NCBI RefSeq assembly: GCF_004123675.1
Contig: NZ_CP035417.1
Span: forward strand, 921,501 to 985,500
From: Leisingera sp. NJS204
GTDB taxonomy: Bacteria > Pseudomonadota > Alphaproteobacteria > Rhodobacterales > Rhodobacteraceae
Length of the DNA: 64,000 nt
Reading direction: 5' to 3'
The position numbers and the translations under genes were made by a program. The notes below the pieces were generated by a model. The model had not been told where the DNA came from, did no database searches, and was given only the letters and a program-made list of their open reading frames with translations. Shown piece after piece: positions 1-8,146 of this stretch. Each line of letters begins with the position of its first letter. Position 1 is the stretch's first letter.

Positions 1-446
1 CCCTCGTCGAACATCCGGAGGCTAAGCTTGACGGCCTCGGCGAAGTTCAGCGCATTCCGCACCGCCTGATAAAGCTGTTCAACCGCGGGCAAGGCCGCCT
101 GAAGCACCTCCGCAGCCGGGGTGACTGACTTGCATGTGTCGAACGCCTCCGCGCAGCCGATCAGCTGCGCGCGCGGGATCGCGACCTGTTCCGCGGTTGT
201 CCCTGCGGCGATCTCCATGCGTATCTCGGCGAGCACGGTATCGAGGTTGTATGCGAGATCCGGGGTGATGCTATCCTCCTCGTCGAGAAATTCGACCAGT
301 TCCTCGACAGCAGTCCGTTCGGGCTCGCCGAGATGCGGCAGCACGCGTGAGATCAGGTGCTGTTGCATGCCTTCCCGGTGGTCCAGCACCAGCCGGGTAA
401 GCTCAACCTGCTGCTCCAGCAAGTTCTTCTGCGGTGCATTGTTCAT
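1..446 (-). CDS. Hypothetical protein, partial (C-terminus off the window)
   Basis: The reading frame opens with ATG at 446 and is still open at base 1, so the C-terminus lies outside. About 148 residues are visible, beginning MNNAPQKNLLEQQVELTRLV. They are rich in Leu, Glu and Ala, look almost entirely helical, and show no signal peptide, membrane segment or catalytic motif that I recognise. The ATG overlaps the TGA of the upstream PemK-like gene (ATGA at 446-443), so the two are probably translationally coupled. Position next to a PemK-like protein makes a partner or antitoxin-like role conceivable, but the order (after the toxin-like gene) and the size are unusual for a MazE-type antitoxin, so I give no function. 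Confidence 0.7.
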   Translation of the reverse strand, partial: MNNAPQKNLLEQQVELTRLVLDHREGMQQHLISRVLPHLGEPERTAVEELVEFLDEEDSITPDLAYNLDTVLAEIRMEIAAGTTAEQVAIPRAQLIGCAEAFDTCKSVTPAAEVLQAALPAVEQLYQAVRNALNFAEAVKLSLRMFDE

Positions 447-1000
447 TGCTGCACCGCCTTTCCGGCCGGAAGGGGCCGCCGCGGCACGCGCCGCTCGACG
501 GTGAAGCTCTGGCCGCGAACTGACTTCCGCCGGTGATGCCGCTGCATGCGATGTTCCGCTGCGATGTCGCGTTCTGCGTGAATGCGCCCGCGCACCGCGT
601 TCATCGCCTCGAACGGCGAGCCATCGAGTCGGCCAAGGACCGGTGACCCGTGGTCTTTGGAGATCGCGAAGCCCCTGTGCGTCAGCGGCACCAGCAGGCG
701 GCGGGCGCCGACGAAGCGGGTCGGCTCGTGAAGCCCGGCGGACAGGTAATCCGCCCGGCGGCGAACGTGCACCTCGTAGCCGACATTGGAACGGCGGCGT
801 GAGCTGGTGCCGTAGGCAAGAAGTGCATACCGCTGCCTTCCGTGCTCCTCGATGTCGAGGACGAGGCAGGGCCGCGCCTTGGGGTGGCCGCTGTGTTCCT
901 CGCCGGGGAGAGGAAAGCGGAAAGAGACGATGTCGCCGGGCGAGATGTGGTCCCGCCAGGCGGCAGTCATCGTAAGGTTCGTCTGAATTGCGTCGAGCAT
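443..1000 (-). CDS. PemK/MazF-like domain protein
   Basis: A 185-residue protein. I chose the ATG at 1000 because an AAGGAG ribosome site sits just upstream; the frame stays open to 1420 but that part reads as low-complexity non-protein. Residues about 15-70 resemble the PemK/MazF barrel: ISPGDIVSFRFP, then KARPCLVLD, then a strand pattern ending LAYGTSS. PemK/MazF proteins are ribosome-associated or free endoribonucleases, but this protein is longer than a classical MazF (about 110 residues) and has a basic Arg/His-rich tail (residues about 130-185). The stop overlaps the start of the next gene. Either a toxin-like nuclease or a house-keeping SH3-like relative is possible; the fold call is moderate and the activity unproven. 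Confidence 0.55.
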   Translation of the reverse strand: MLDAIQTNLTMTAAWRDHISPGDIVSFRFPLPGEEHSGHPKARPCLVLDIEEHGRQRYALLAYGTSSRRRSNVGYEVHVRRRADYLSAGLHEPTRFVGARRLLVPLTHRGFAISKDHGSPVLGRLDGSPFEAMNAVRGRIHAERDIAAEHRMQRHHRRKSVRGQSFTVERRVPRRPLPAGKAVQQ

Positions 1001-1366
1001 GTCGGCTCCTTGTGTAGTTGAATGACCGACGCGTCCGGCCTTCCCCTTTCCTGTCGGCCGGGGCCTTCTGCCGTGCGCGTCACAAGGCGCGCGCACGGCA
1101 GGAGGAGCTGGCCCTGCCCCCCCCGTGCTGCCAATCTGCCTTGCGGTGTTGGGGAGAGCGTCGAGAGGGAGCCCCTCTCGACCCCGCCGGGGGGCGAGCG
1201 GAGATGGGTTCGGGAAGAGGTGCGGAACGTTCTTTCCGGGAGGGGGAGGAGGTTTGGAGGAGAGCGCGGAGCGGCATCCTCCGGGAGCCATGGGGTCCTG
1301 GGGCAGTGCGGAACGAAGCCCCGGGCCTGTCGGGAGACGCCAGGGGGTGCAGGGGGGGTGGCGAAC
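1001..1366. other. Gene-free G+C-rich interval
   Basis: Several overlapping open frames cross this stretch but all are Pro/Arg/Gly-rich artefacts of high G+C. The only structure I see is a perfect 8-bp stem with a 3-base loop at 1162-1180 (CGAGAGGG / CCCTCTCG). It precedes the PemK-like gene and abuts the IS5 element. Confidence 0.5.
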
Positions 1367-2416
1367 GGCGCTGTTGCACAAATCAGCTGATGAGCGCAGT
1401 TCCCCTTTCCCCGAACGCACTTATCCCAGGGCCATGGTGACCGGGATGCCGAGGGCAGTGAAGCGGTTCATGACCGCCGCACGGATCTGAACTTCGGCAA
1501 CCTGGCGGTCGAAGTCGCGGGACATCAGCCTCTGTCCGAGCAGCTTCACGCAGTTCATTTTCGTCTCCACCCTGCTTCGTCGGTGGTAGCCGCTCCAGTT
1601 CCGCCACAGCGTCCGACCAAGATGCTTTGACGTCCGCAGGATCTCGTTCCGCGCCCGGGCTCCTGCCGTGTCCGGCTTCCAGGGCCTTGCGTTGCGGCGG
1701 GGCGGGATGATTGCTGCCGCTCCGCGGTCGGCGACGGCGTCATGGCAGGCGCGCGTGTCGTAGGCACCGTCCGCTGTCACGGTGGCGATCTCCTGATCCG
1801 GAGGGATCTGGGCAAGCAGGCCCGGCAGCATCGGCGCGTCGCCGACATTGCTGGAGGTGACCTCGACCGCCCGGATCTCCAACGTTTCCTCATCAATCCC
1901 GAGGTGGATCTTGCGCCAGACCCTTCGTTTCGAGCCGCCATGCTTGCGCGTGTGCCACTCGCCTTCGCCTTCCACCTTGATGCCGGTGCTGTCTACGAGC
2001 AGATGCAGCTGCCCCTTGGAACCGCGATACGGGATGGTCACGTTCAAAGTCTTTTGGCGACGTGACAGAGTGCTGAAGTCCGGCACGGACCAGCCCAGCC
2101 CGGACAGTTCGAGTAGGCTCGCCACGAAACCGGTCGATTGGCGGAGCGGCAGCCCGAGGAGGGCCTTGAGGGTGAGGCAGGCCTGGATTGCAGCGTCGCT
2201 ATAGGCCTGCTGACGGCCACGGCGCCCCGACGGAATGGCTTCCCACTGCATCGAGGGGTCGAACCAGACGGTCAGCGATCCACGCTGCCTCAATGCTTGA
2301 TTGTAGCTTTGCCAGTTGGTCGTCTTGTAGGTAGTCTTCGGAGGTCTGCTCATGCCTTCCGGCTACTACATTGGATTCACGAGGTGAATCCCTCACCCCT
2401 TTGTGCAACAAGGCCC
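1367..2416 (-). mobile_element. IS5-family insertion sequence, copy 1 (apparently intact)
   Basis: Imperfect terminal inverted repeats flank one transposase gene: left GGCGCTGTTGCACAAA at 1367, right (reverse complement) GGGCCTTGTTGCACAAA ending near 2416. These resemble the ends of a related but disrupted element at 28471-31071. Exact ends are uncertain by a few bases and I could not assign a target duplication. The element cuts off the 5' part of the gene remnant that follows at 2417. Confidence 0.8.
1421..2353 (-). CDS. IS5-family DDE transposase
   Basis: 310 residues, the usual length for this group, with no frameshift. The N-terminal DUF4096-like region (TTNWQSYNQALRQRGSLTVW) is followed by the DDE catalytic core: VDSTGIK (first Asp, about residue 118), ADGAYDTR (second Asp, about 195) and the YHRRSRVE block with the catalytic Glu (about 264). 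It catalyses cut-and-paste transposition of its own element. Unlike the related gene at 28535-31016, it carries none of the small hairpin insertions described elsewhere, which makes it a useful intact reference for locating them. Confidence 0.92.
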   Translation of the reverse strand: MSRPPKTTYKTTNWQSYNQALRQRGSLTVWFDPSMQWEAIPSGRRGRQQAYSDAAIQACLTLKALLGLPLRQSTGFVASLLELSGLGWSVPDFSTLSRRQKTLNVTIPYRGSKGQLHLLVDSTGIKVEGEGEWHTRKHGGSKRRVWRKIHLGIDEETLEIRAVEVTSSNVGDAPMLPGLLAQIPPDQEIATVTADGAYDTRACHDAVADRGAAAIIPPRRNARPWKPDTAGARARNEILRTSKHLGRTLWRNWSGYHRRSRVETKMNCVKLLGQRLMSRDFDRQVAEVQIRAAVMNRFTALGIPVTMALG

Positions 2417-3279
2417 CTGCGCCTCACACAATAAATGTAGAGGAGCGCCTGCGTGCGAAGCTTTTTGATGGCGATCCAACAAGCCAAGCGGAATACATAG
2501 CGCGTGCTCTCTCGCCTACGAACGGCGCTCTTTCACTTGACCCCGCTCGCGCCATTGAAATGTTCGATTGTCTTGCCGAATGGCTGCCTGCGCCTCTTCC
2601 CGAGCAGGACCCTATGGACAGGATATTCGGGCGCGACCTCAAGCGAGAGAGAGAGCAAAAAAGGCGGGCGATATCTGAAGCACTCGGCAATCTATGCTGG
2701 CATCTCGATGACAATGATCGCACGCCTGAGCGATCAGAGATTCTACTTTCATTTGTGCAAAATACAGGCTCGGAGGAAGCGATTGCCGGAGGCCTTGCCT
2801 TTCCAGATCACCCCGAAATTGTCAGATCCCTAAGACGCCTCGCCTCTACAGGGGGCTATCGGCAGACGTATGCATTCTCAAGTGCGATTACGGCCGCAGT
2901 GCGTCGTGGGCGTGCCATACCACGCGAGTTAGTCGACGCGACGGTTACGGCTACCACCTTCTAGCCGCCGGCGGCTATTCATGTCCTTCTAAGATTGGGC
3001 AAAACTCTTGCGGAGGCCGAACTTTTAGGGGATGCGGACGTGGCCAGCTTCGAGTCCGTGCTCGACGATCTATTCACTCGACTTGATTATTCAGCGTTAA
3101 ATGAGCCCGGCATCACCTCGATCCAGACCATGATTTCAGCATCCCTCACACGGGCCGCCGCGGTGAGCCTCGCGGACGCTCTCGGCCGTAAAGGTGCTAC
3201 CAGGGATGTGATCGACCGATGGCGAAGGTGCGCCGATACCGATCCGCTTCCTGAAGTCCGCCATGCTCTGGAGAACTGA
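2417..3279 (+). pseudogene. 3' remnant of an unknown gene, cut by IS5 and by an in-frame stop
   Basis: One continuous reading frame runs from the IS5 edge to a stop at 3277-3279, interrupted once by TAG at 2962-2964. Both halves read as protein in the same frame (upstream ending VDATVTATTF, downstream PPAAIHVLLRLGKTLAEAEL), so this is one gene with a nonsense codon. The 5' end is missing because the IS5 element replaced it. The sequence is helical and Leu/Ala/Arg-rich, rather like a helical-repeat protein, with no motif that I recognise. The downstream half alone could restart at 2995. Confidence 0.6.
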
Positions 3280-3465
3280 TCTGATCAGTTGGCTCAAAGA
3301 TCGCGGGTCTCCGCTTGAACAGATTATGCGAAACTACTCTTAGGTGTAGGTGGCGATTTGTTTTCTTCAGGAGTGCTCGCCACGTTCAGCGCGAATGGCC
3401 GGATTGGAGAAGCCGCGCCGCAGCGAAGCGGGGTTGCGCCAACGGCATCTGTGGGTGGCTCCTGC

Positions 3466-3698
3466 ATTGCAAGTGTCTTCTGGTGATGTTCGCGGTTTTT
3501 TTGTCAGTACTGTCGTCTGTCCGGCCTGTTTATGTTTTGGCATTGCCTCCACTGGCCCTGATGAATTCCGCGAGCGAGGTTCCAATCGGCTTATCGACCT
3601 CAGAGGGCCGCTGCCGTTGCCGGAGTGTCCTTACTCTTGGTTGACTTAATTCCGCATCATCACTTCAACGTCTTGCACCTCGCAGGCAATCGGAGCGC
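3466..3698 (-). ncRNA. Candidate bridge-RNA region of the IS110/IS1111 element
   Basis: This is the non-coding stretch between the transposase stop and the inverted repeat. In IS1111-group elements the bridge RNA, which pairs with target and donor DNA to direct the recombinase, is encoded in the right-hand (3') non-coding end. Location and length (about 230 bases) fit. I have not folded it, so the RNA itself is inference. The short frames that cross it look spurious. Confidence 0.4.
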
Positions 3699-4718
3699 TT
3701 AGAACGCTGGTTGCCGGTATTCCTGTTTCTTTGTCAGCATCGCCCAGACGGCCCGGGCTGCCTTGTTTGCCTTGGCGACTGTTGCCAGCCGGAACGGTTT
3801 GCCGGCAATGATCTTGGCTGTCCAGAGATCGACCTTCTCTGGCGAACGTTTCGCCATCACAGCGCGTGACGTCATGCCCACGACCAGCAACTTGCGAATG
3901 TAGCGATCACCCTGCTTCGTGATCTTTCCAAGGCGTTCCTTGCCGCCGCTGGATTTATTGAGAGGGGTCAACCCCAGCCATGCCGCCAGATCGCGCCCTG
4001 TCTGAAACTGATGCGCGTCACCGATTGTGGCGACAATCGCCGATGCCGTGACCGGCCCAATTCCAGGCATGCGCATTAATCGGCGTGCATCTGCGTTCAG
4101 CATTGCGTGTTGCTCGATCATCTTGGAATAGCCAGAGATGCGTTCGTTCAGGCCGATGAATTGGTAGCACTGGATGCCGAGCATGCCGTTCGCGATGTCG
4201 GGCATGTCCGGGTGATCACCGTCATGGTGACGCCTTGCAAAAGCCGTAACTGCTTCGATCCCAATCGGCAAAATATGCCCAAACTCGCGCAACAGGCTAC
4301 GGATCATGTTGGCCAACTGGGTGCGTTGCCGGACTGCCAAATCCCGGGTGCGATGGATCGACAAAATAGCCTGTTGATCTTCAGTCTTGATCTCAACAAA
4401 CCGCATGGTCGGGCGTCTGACGGCCTCACAAATGGCCTCAGCATCAACGGCATCGTTCTTCCCGCGCTTCACGTAGGGTTTGACGTAGCTGGCAGGCATG
4501 AGCTTCACGTCATGGCCAAGCTTGCGCAGCTGGCGGCCCCAATGGTGGGACGATCCACAAGCCTCCATGCCGACAACACAGGGTGGAAGCGTCTCAAAGA
4601 AGGCAAGCAGCTTCCCGCGTTTTATGGCCCTATTGAAGATGACCCGGCCATTCTCCGAAATGCCGTGTACTTGAAATACATCCTTGGCCAGATCAAGGCC
4701 GACTGTTTTAACTGTCAT
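3699..4718 (-). CDS. IS110-family DEDD transposase/recombinase
   Basis: 339 residues. The N-terminal RuvC-like DEDD domain starts GLDLAKDVFQVHG (first Asp about residue 9) and includes VGMEACGSSHHWG and KNDAVDAEAI. The C-terminal Transposase_20 domain has MPGIGPVTASAIVATIGDA and AAWLGLTPLNKSSGGKERLG, with the conserved serine in the SSGGK block. Together these give the RuvC-Tnp architecture of bridge-RNA-guided recombinases. The frame is intact and of normal length. It is probably expressed from its own 5' end; no other gene is in the element. Confidence 0.92.
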   Translation of the reverse strand: MTVKTVGLDLAKDVFQVHGISENGRVIFNRAIKRGKLLAFFETLPPCVVGMEACGSSHHWGRQLRKLGHDVKLMPASYVKPYVKRGKNDAVDAEAICEAVRRPTMRFVEIKTEDQQAILSIHRTRDLAVRQRTQLANMIRSLLREFGHILPIGIEAVTAFARRHHDGDHPDMPDIANGMLGIQCYQFIGLNERISGYSKMIEQHAMLNADARRLMRMPGIGPVTASAIVATIGDAHQFQTGRDLAAWLGLTPLNKSSGGKERLGKITKQGDRYIRKLLVVGMTSRAVMAKRSPEKVDLWTAKIIAGKPFRLATVAKANKAARAVWAMLTKKQEYRQPAF

Positions 4719-4901
4719 TGGGTGGCTCCTTTCCTAGCAGTCATTGATAACTGCACTTTGGCACATTCGATGCCGGTGGAGCAGGAGCCACCCACCTCAT
4801 CCGGACTGGGCCGATCAGGTTCCGAAGGGCGAAGACGGTTCGCAACTTTGCAGCGGCAGCTTCCTGCGCAAAGGTGCCGTTAGCTGTGCGCTATCATGGG
4901 T

Positions 4902-5456
4902 TTATATGATTGCGGAGAGGGCAGGTAGGATACGGCGGTTGCCTGCTCCCGCAACCAACTTCAGAGAACTTTCCAAGTCGGCGTCACCACCCAGGGATTT
5001 TCCGTGCGGCTTGCCGATCAGTTCCAGAAGATCACCCAGCATCTCGAAGTCGTGGCTACGCTCGTCTGCGTTCCAGGTGATGATGACCTGATCCAGGAGC
5101 GCATGCAGCTCATCACTGGCGCGGCCTGCAACGCCTTCGTCGGAAAGGGTGTCGGTGATATTTGCGATAAAGTCCCTATAGAGGGCGGGAAGATCCTCCG
5201 GCAGCTCAATTGGCGCAGGCACCAGGGCTTCCCGTTCAGCTCGTCGCCTTTCAAGCTTCGCATCAACAGCGTTTAGCTCACTGATGATGGCGTCGGAATG
5301 CAGACCGTTCTTCACCGCGCGCAGGAGGTTCGCGCGATCCTGTTCGAACTGTTTTGTCTCCTGGTCAAAGAGGCGCATCGCATCGCCTCTTGGGTGGGGC
5401 AGCATGAATATCCTTTCAATGGAAGTAGTCGGCGCGTCCCGCCGAAGGCGGGCCAT
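4902..5456 (-). pseudogene. C-terminal fragment of a serine recombinase
   Basis: About 165 of the 184 open codons match the coiled-coil and C-terminal part of large serine recombinases: an FEQDRANLLRAV...AVDAKLERRRAE helical stretch, then a conserved tail ending GNRRILPALSAII. The N-terminal catalytic domain (YARxS motif) and zinc ribbon are missing; the upstream sequence instead belongs to an IS21-type istA end. The last 50 bases and the 3' flank recur with about 85-90% identity by eye at 36987-37083, another recombinase 3' remnant. The open start may have come from the IS21 side, so a fusion peptide cannot be excluded, but an active recombinase can. Confidence 0.7.
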
Positions 5457-5692
5457 GTGTAACAGGCGCCCCTTTGGGGGCGGCGGATGTTGGGGTGGGT
5501 GATTGCAGGCTCCTCCGCGGCGCGGGTGCCGGGCTTGCGTTCCAGCCCGTTCTTCAGGATCGAATGGACCGATGAATAGGAACGGGCGTTGATCTCGAGC
5601 GCCCGCTTGCAGGCGGCGTCGAGGCGGTCTGGACGTGTCGCGGTTTGATGCCGCTCCTTTGATAGCATTTATTGCAGCAAAGGAGACGAACT

Positions 5693-5968
5693 ATGGGACT
5701 GAAACGGACAGAAGAATTCCGGGCCGATGCGGTGCGGATTGCGCTGACGAGCGGGCTGAGCAGGAAGCAAGTGGCCTCTGATTTGGGTGTTGGCCTTTCG
5801 ACCCTGAACAAGTGGATCACAGCGCATCGCGACACCGAGGTGGTATCCGACAAAGACCTCGACCTTGCCCGAGAGAATGAACGGCTTCGACGGGAGAACC
5901 GCATTCTCAAGGAGGAGAGGGAGATCTTAAAAAAGGCAACGCAGTTCTTCGCGGGCCAAAAGCCATGA
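5693..5968 (+). CDS. IS3-family OrfA (HTH DNA-binding protein)
   Basis: 91 residues from ATG 5693, preceded by AAAGGAGACGAACT. A helix-turn-helix of the transposase-8 type (RADAVRIALTSGLSRKQVA) is followed by a leucine-zipper-like helix (ARENERLRRENRILKEEREI). OrfA binds the element ends and forms the fusion transposase with OrfB. The stop overlaps the ATG of orfB (ATGA, 5965-5968), so coupling rather than a -1 shift may join them. The frame is intact. Confidence 0.88.
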   Translation: MGLKRTEEFRADAVRIALTSGLSRKQVASDLGVGLSTLNKWITAHRDTEVVSDKDLDLARENERLRRENRILKEEREILKKATQFFAGQKP

Positions 5969-6275
5969 GGTTCAGGTTCATCGAAGAACACACTGATACC
6001 TTCAGCGCCAAGCGGATGTGCAATGTGCTGGATGTCAGTGAGCGCGGTCTACGGGCCTATCGCAGCCGCCCGGCCAGTCAAAGGCAGCGCACTGACATGG
6101 TCGTTCTGGCGCATATCAAGGAACAATCTCGCCTCAGCCTGGGCAGTTATGGCCGCCCACGGATGACCGAGGAACTGAAGGAGTTGGGCCTGAACATTGG
6201 CCATCGTCGCGTCGGGCGTTTGATGCGTGAGAATGGCATCCGTGTCGAACGATCTAAGAAATACAAGGTGACGAC

Positions 6276-6317
6276 CATTGCCCGGCAGACGATTGCGAAG
6301 CAATCAGCCGAGAGGGG
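6276..6317 (+). repeat. Class-1 hairpin micro-insertion (copy A)
   Basis: Constant left part CATTGCCCGGCAG, perfect stem GATTGC / GCAATC with loop GAA (6291-6305), constant right part CCGAGAGGGG. It interrupts orfB between VTT and DSN and adds an estimated 41 bp, shifting the frame. Same orientation as the host gene. Confidence 0.8.
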
Positions 6318-6649
6318 GACAGCAACCACGCCTTCAACATCGCACCCAATCTGCTGAACCGGGATTTCTGCGCAGATGCGCCCAATCAGAAATGGGCAGG
6401 TGACATAAGTTACGTGTGGACGCGCGAGGGCTGGCTCTACCTGGCGGTGATCCTTGATCTGCATTCCCGGCGGGTGATCGGTTGGGCCATCAGCAATCGG
6501 ATGAAGCGGGACTTGGCGATCCGGGCGCTGAACATGGCTATAGCCTTCAGATCACCGCCTATGGGCTGCATTCATCATACGGATCGTGGATCGCAATACT
6601 GTTCTCATGACTATCAGATAATCCTGCGACAACACGGGTTCAGCGTGTC

Positions 6650-6689
6650 CCCCTCTCATGCATGTAAACATGCACTGCCGGGGCAGTGG
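6650..6689 (-). repeat. Class-1 hairpin micro-insertion (copy B)
   Basis: Reverse orientation to the host gene: CCCCTCTC, then stem TGCATGT / ACATGCA with loop AA (6659-6674), then CTGCCGGGGCAGTGG. It adds 39 bp in frame (13 codons, no stop) to orfB just before MSGKGNCYDN. The constant hairpin has one extra G compared with the other copies. Confidence 0.8.
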
Positions 6690-7183
6690 ATGAGCGGCAA
6701 GGGAAATTGCTACGACAACTCGGCGGTCGAAACGTTCTTCAAAACGATCAAGGCAGAGCTGATCTGGCGAAGGTCGTGGCCAACGCGTAGGGCCGTTGAA
6801 CTGGCCATCTTCAACTACATCAATGGCTTCTACAATCCGCGACGGCGGCACTCAGCATTGGGCTGGAAAAGCCCCGTCGCATTCGAACGGAAAGTGGCCT
6901 AAACGAGCACTTGGAGCGGCACGAAAACGGGACACGTCCAGATCCGCCGGCAGCGGCTTCAGGGCGGGCCTGTCCAACTGATCGAACAGCTGCCGGCGGC
7001 TCGCGCCAAGGTGGCGGGAGACCTTGCTGTTGAGCCTGTCCAGCAACGGGCGGATGGCGGCATTTACTTCCTCAAGGCTAAAGAATTGCCGGTTGCGCAG
7101 CCGTGCCAGGATCCAGCGTTCGACCAGCAGGACAGCGCTCTCGACCTTCGCTTTGTCTCTTGGTTTGCGCGGCCTCGCGGGCA

Positions 7184-7226
7184 GTGAGCCCGTGAAGGCG
7201 CCACTGGTTCAAGCCCACTGGCGAAC
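7184..7226 (+). repeat. Class-2 hairpin micro-insertion (copy H) in istA
   Basis: Plus-strand order: GTGAGCCCGTGAAGG, then CGCCACTGG ... CCACTGGCG (9-bp near-perfect stem around TTCAAGC), then AACGG. It resembles copies at 29628 and 45058. It sits in reverse orientation to istA, adds about 39 bp between DTAV and LPARP, and brings the TGA at 7209-7211. Confidence 0.6.
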
Positions 7227-8016
7227 GGCAGTATCGTAGTGCGCGGCCAGATCCGCGCAGGTGCGGTTGAGCTCGGGATCGTAGAAACGGGCTTTGTTGA
7301 CGCCGGCCCGAAGATTATCGGGTACAACTTGAGCGGTCACACCGCCAAAAAAGGAAAAGGCCCGCACGTGGCTGGAGATCCAATCCGGCAGCGTCTGGGT
7401 CCAGGTCGCCTCGGCGAAGGTGAAGTTGGAAGCACCGAGGGTAGCGACAAACAGCTGCGCCGCGCGGACCTCGCCGGTCTCGGGGTCGATCACGTCAATC
7501 GTGGCACCGGCATAGTCGACAAACAGCCGCTCGCCTGCGGGATGGCGCTGGCGCATGACCGGCGACAGCTTACCTTCCCAGCAGGAATAGAGGTCACAGA
7601 AACGGCTGTATCCGTAGCCATCGGGGTGGGCCGCGCGGTACTCCTCCCAGAGCAGGGAAAGCGTGACGCCCTTGCGCCGCAACTGCAGGTGGACATAGGA
7701 CCAGTCCGGTTGAGAGGCGCGCCGGGCTGCCTCCCGGGCAGTGCGCGGATAGAGGTGTCGTTCAAGCTCGCTGTCCGACATCTCCGCTGGCAGCGGCCAG
7801 CTTAAGCCTGCCTCATGAGCGCGATCCAGATACCCTTGCAGCGTGGTGCGGCCAATCGCCAAGCTCGACGCCATCTGGCGGGTCGATAAACCCTCGGCTG
7901 AAAGTCGCAGTACGTCTCGTATCTTCCGCATCGGTAATCTCTTCATCGTGCTTCCTTCGGTCGGGAAAACCGAAAGGGAGCGAGTTGAAAGGTGCCTCGC
8001 AGCTGGGCGTCAGAAG

Positions 8017-8109
8017 GGTGGCCGGATGTTCCGGATTCAGTGGCCGGAAAAAATCGGAATCAGTGGCCGGATGTTTTTGGAATGGGTGGCCGGATCAAAC
8101 TGGAATACG
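8017..8109. repeat. IS21 terminal repeat array
   Basis: Four tandem imperfect repeats of about 22-23 bp, each beginning TGGCCGG and containing GGAT or GGAAT (for example TGGCCGGATGTTTTTGGAAT), end at TACGCA near 8109. Multiple end repeats of this type are the transposase-binding sites of IS21-family elements. They sit just upstream of istA and mark the 5' end of the element. Confidence 0.75.
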
Positions 8110-8146
8110 CAGCCAGGGCCTCAGACCGCAGATCCTTCACTTCAGG

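Larger units (their letters stand above)
3451..4795 (-). mobile_element. IS110-family element (probably IS1111-type)
   Basis: A perfect 15-bp inverted repeat, GTGGGTGGCTCCTGC, occurs at 3451-3465 and (complement) 4781-4795, bracketing one IS110 transposase. Subterminal inverted repeats are typical of the IS1111 group. The 3' non-coding part is long (about 233 bases, 3466-3698) and the 5' part short (about 62 bases to the repeat). The true ends may lie a few bases outside the repeats, and no target duplication is expected. Confidence 0.7.
5965..6902 (+). pseudogene. IS3-family OrfB transposase with two micro-insertions
   Basis: The N-terminal HTH_21-like part (RFIEEHTDTFSAKRMCNVLD, GRPRMTEELKEL) runs in one frame to KKYKVTT. 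It then meets a hairpin insertion (6276-6317) that shifts the frame, and the DDE core continues in a different frame: DSNHAFNIAPNLL, WAGDISYVWT (first Asp), HHTDRGSQYCS (second Asp), and NSAVETFFKTIKAEL (Glu). A second insertion (6650-6689) lies in frame between HGFSVS and MSGKGNCYDN and adds 13 codons next to the active site. All three catalytic residues survive, but the frameshift should abolish full-length product. Confidence 0.85.
5630..6940 (+). mobile_element. IS3-family element 1, inserted in istA
   Basis: Terminal inverted repeats are clear: left TGGACGTGTCGCGGTTTGAT at 5630; right, reverse-complemented, TGGACGTGTCCCGTTTTCGT ending at 6940. Length is 1311 bp, with orfA and orfB in the usual order. 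The flanks carry no matching 3-4 bp duplication, consistent with a deletion next to the element. Its orfB contains two class-1 hairpin micro-insertions. Confidence 0.85.
5460..7946 (-). pseudogene. istA: istA transposase (IS21), disrupted
   Basis: N-terminal part: HTH region (KIRDVLRLSAEGLSTRQMAS), then the integrase core with FVDYAGATIDV (first Asp) and VVPDNLRAGV (second Asp). The frame stops at 7209-7211 because of a 39-bp hairpin insertion (about 7184-7226). Beyond it the istA sequence resumes in the same frame ([20 protein letters not shown], then [12 protein letters not shown]) to the IS3 element at 6940. On the far side of IS3 the C-terminal end is recognisable (RALEINARSYSSVHSILKNG, about 5600-5535). 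Three separate lesions (stop-bearing insertion, IS3, internal deletion) make this a dead gene. Confidence 0.75.
5460..8109 (-). mobile_element. IS21-family element, partial, split by IS3
   Basis: Starting at 8109 and reading on the minus strand there are IS21-type multiple terminal repeats (8017-8109), then istA (7946 down to about 5460). No istB follows: after the istA end the sequence becomes a serine-recombinase fragment. The middle of istA is occupied by an IS3 element (5630-6940), and about 110 codons expected between the flanking istA pieces are missing, so a deletion accompanied or followed the IS3 insertion. Confidence 0.65.

Noticed and set aside
1162-1180. CGAGAGGG/CCCTCTCG hairpin as a class-1 micro-element
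   Set aside because: It shares GAGAGGG by chance but lacks the CTGCCCGGCAG part and the variable stem.
3315-3649. Small coding frames downstream of the IS110 transposase
   Set aside because: They lie mainly in the non-coding end of the element, overlap each other in several frames and have no family features.
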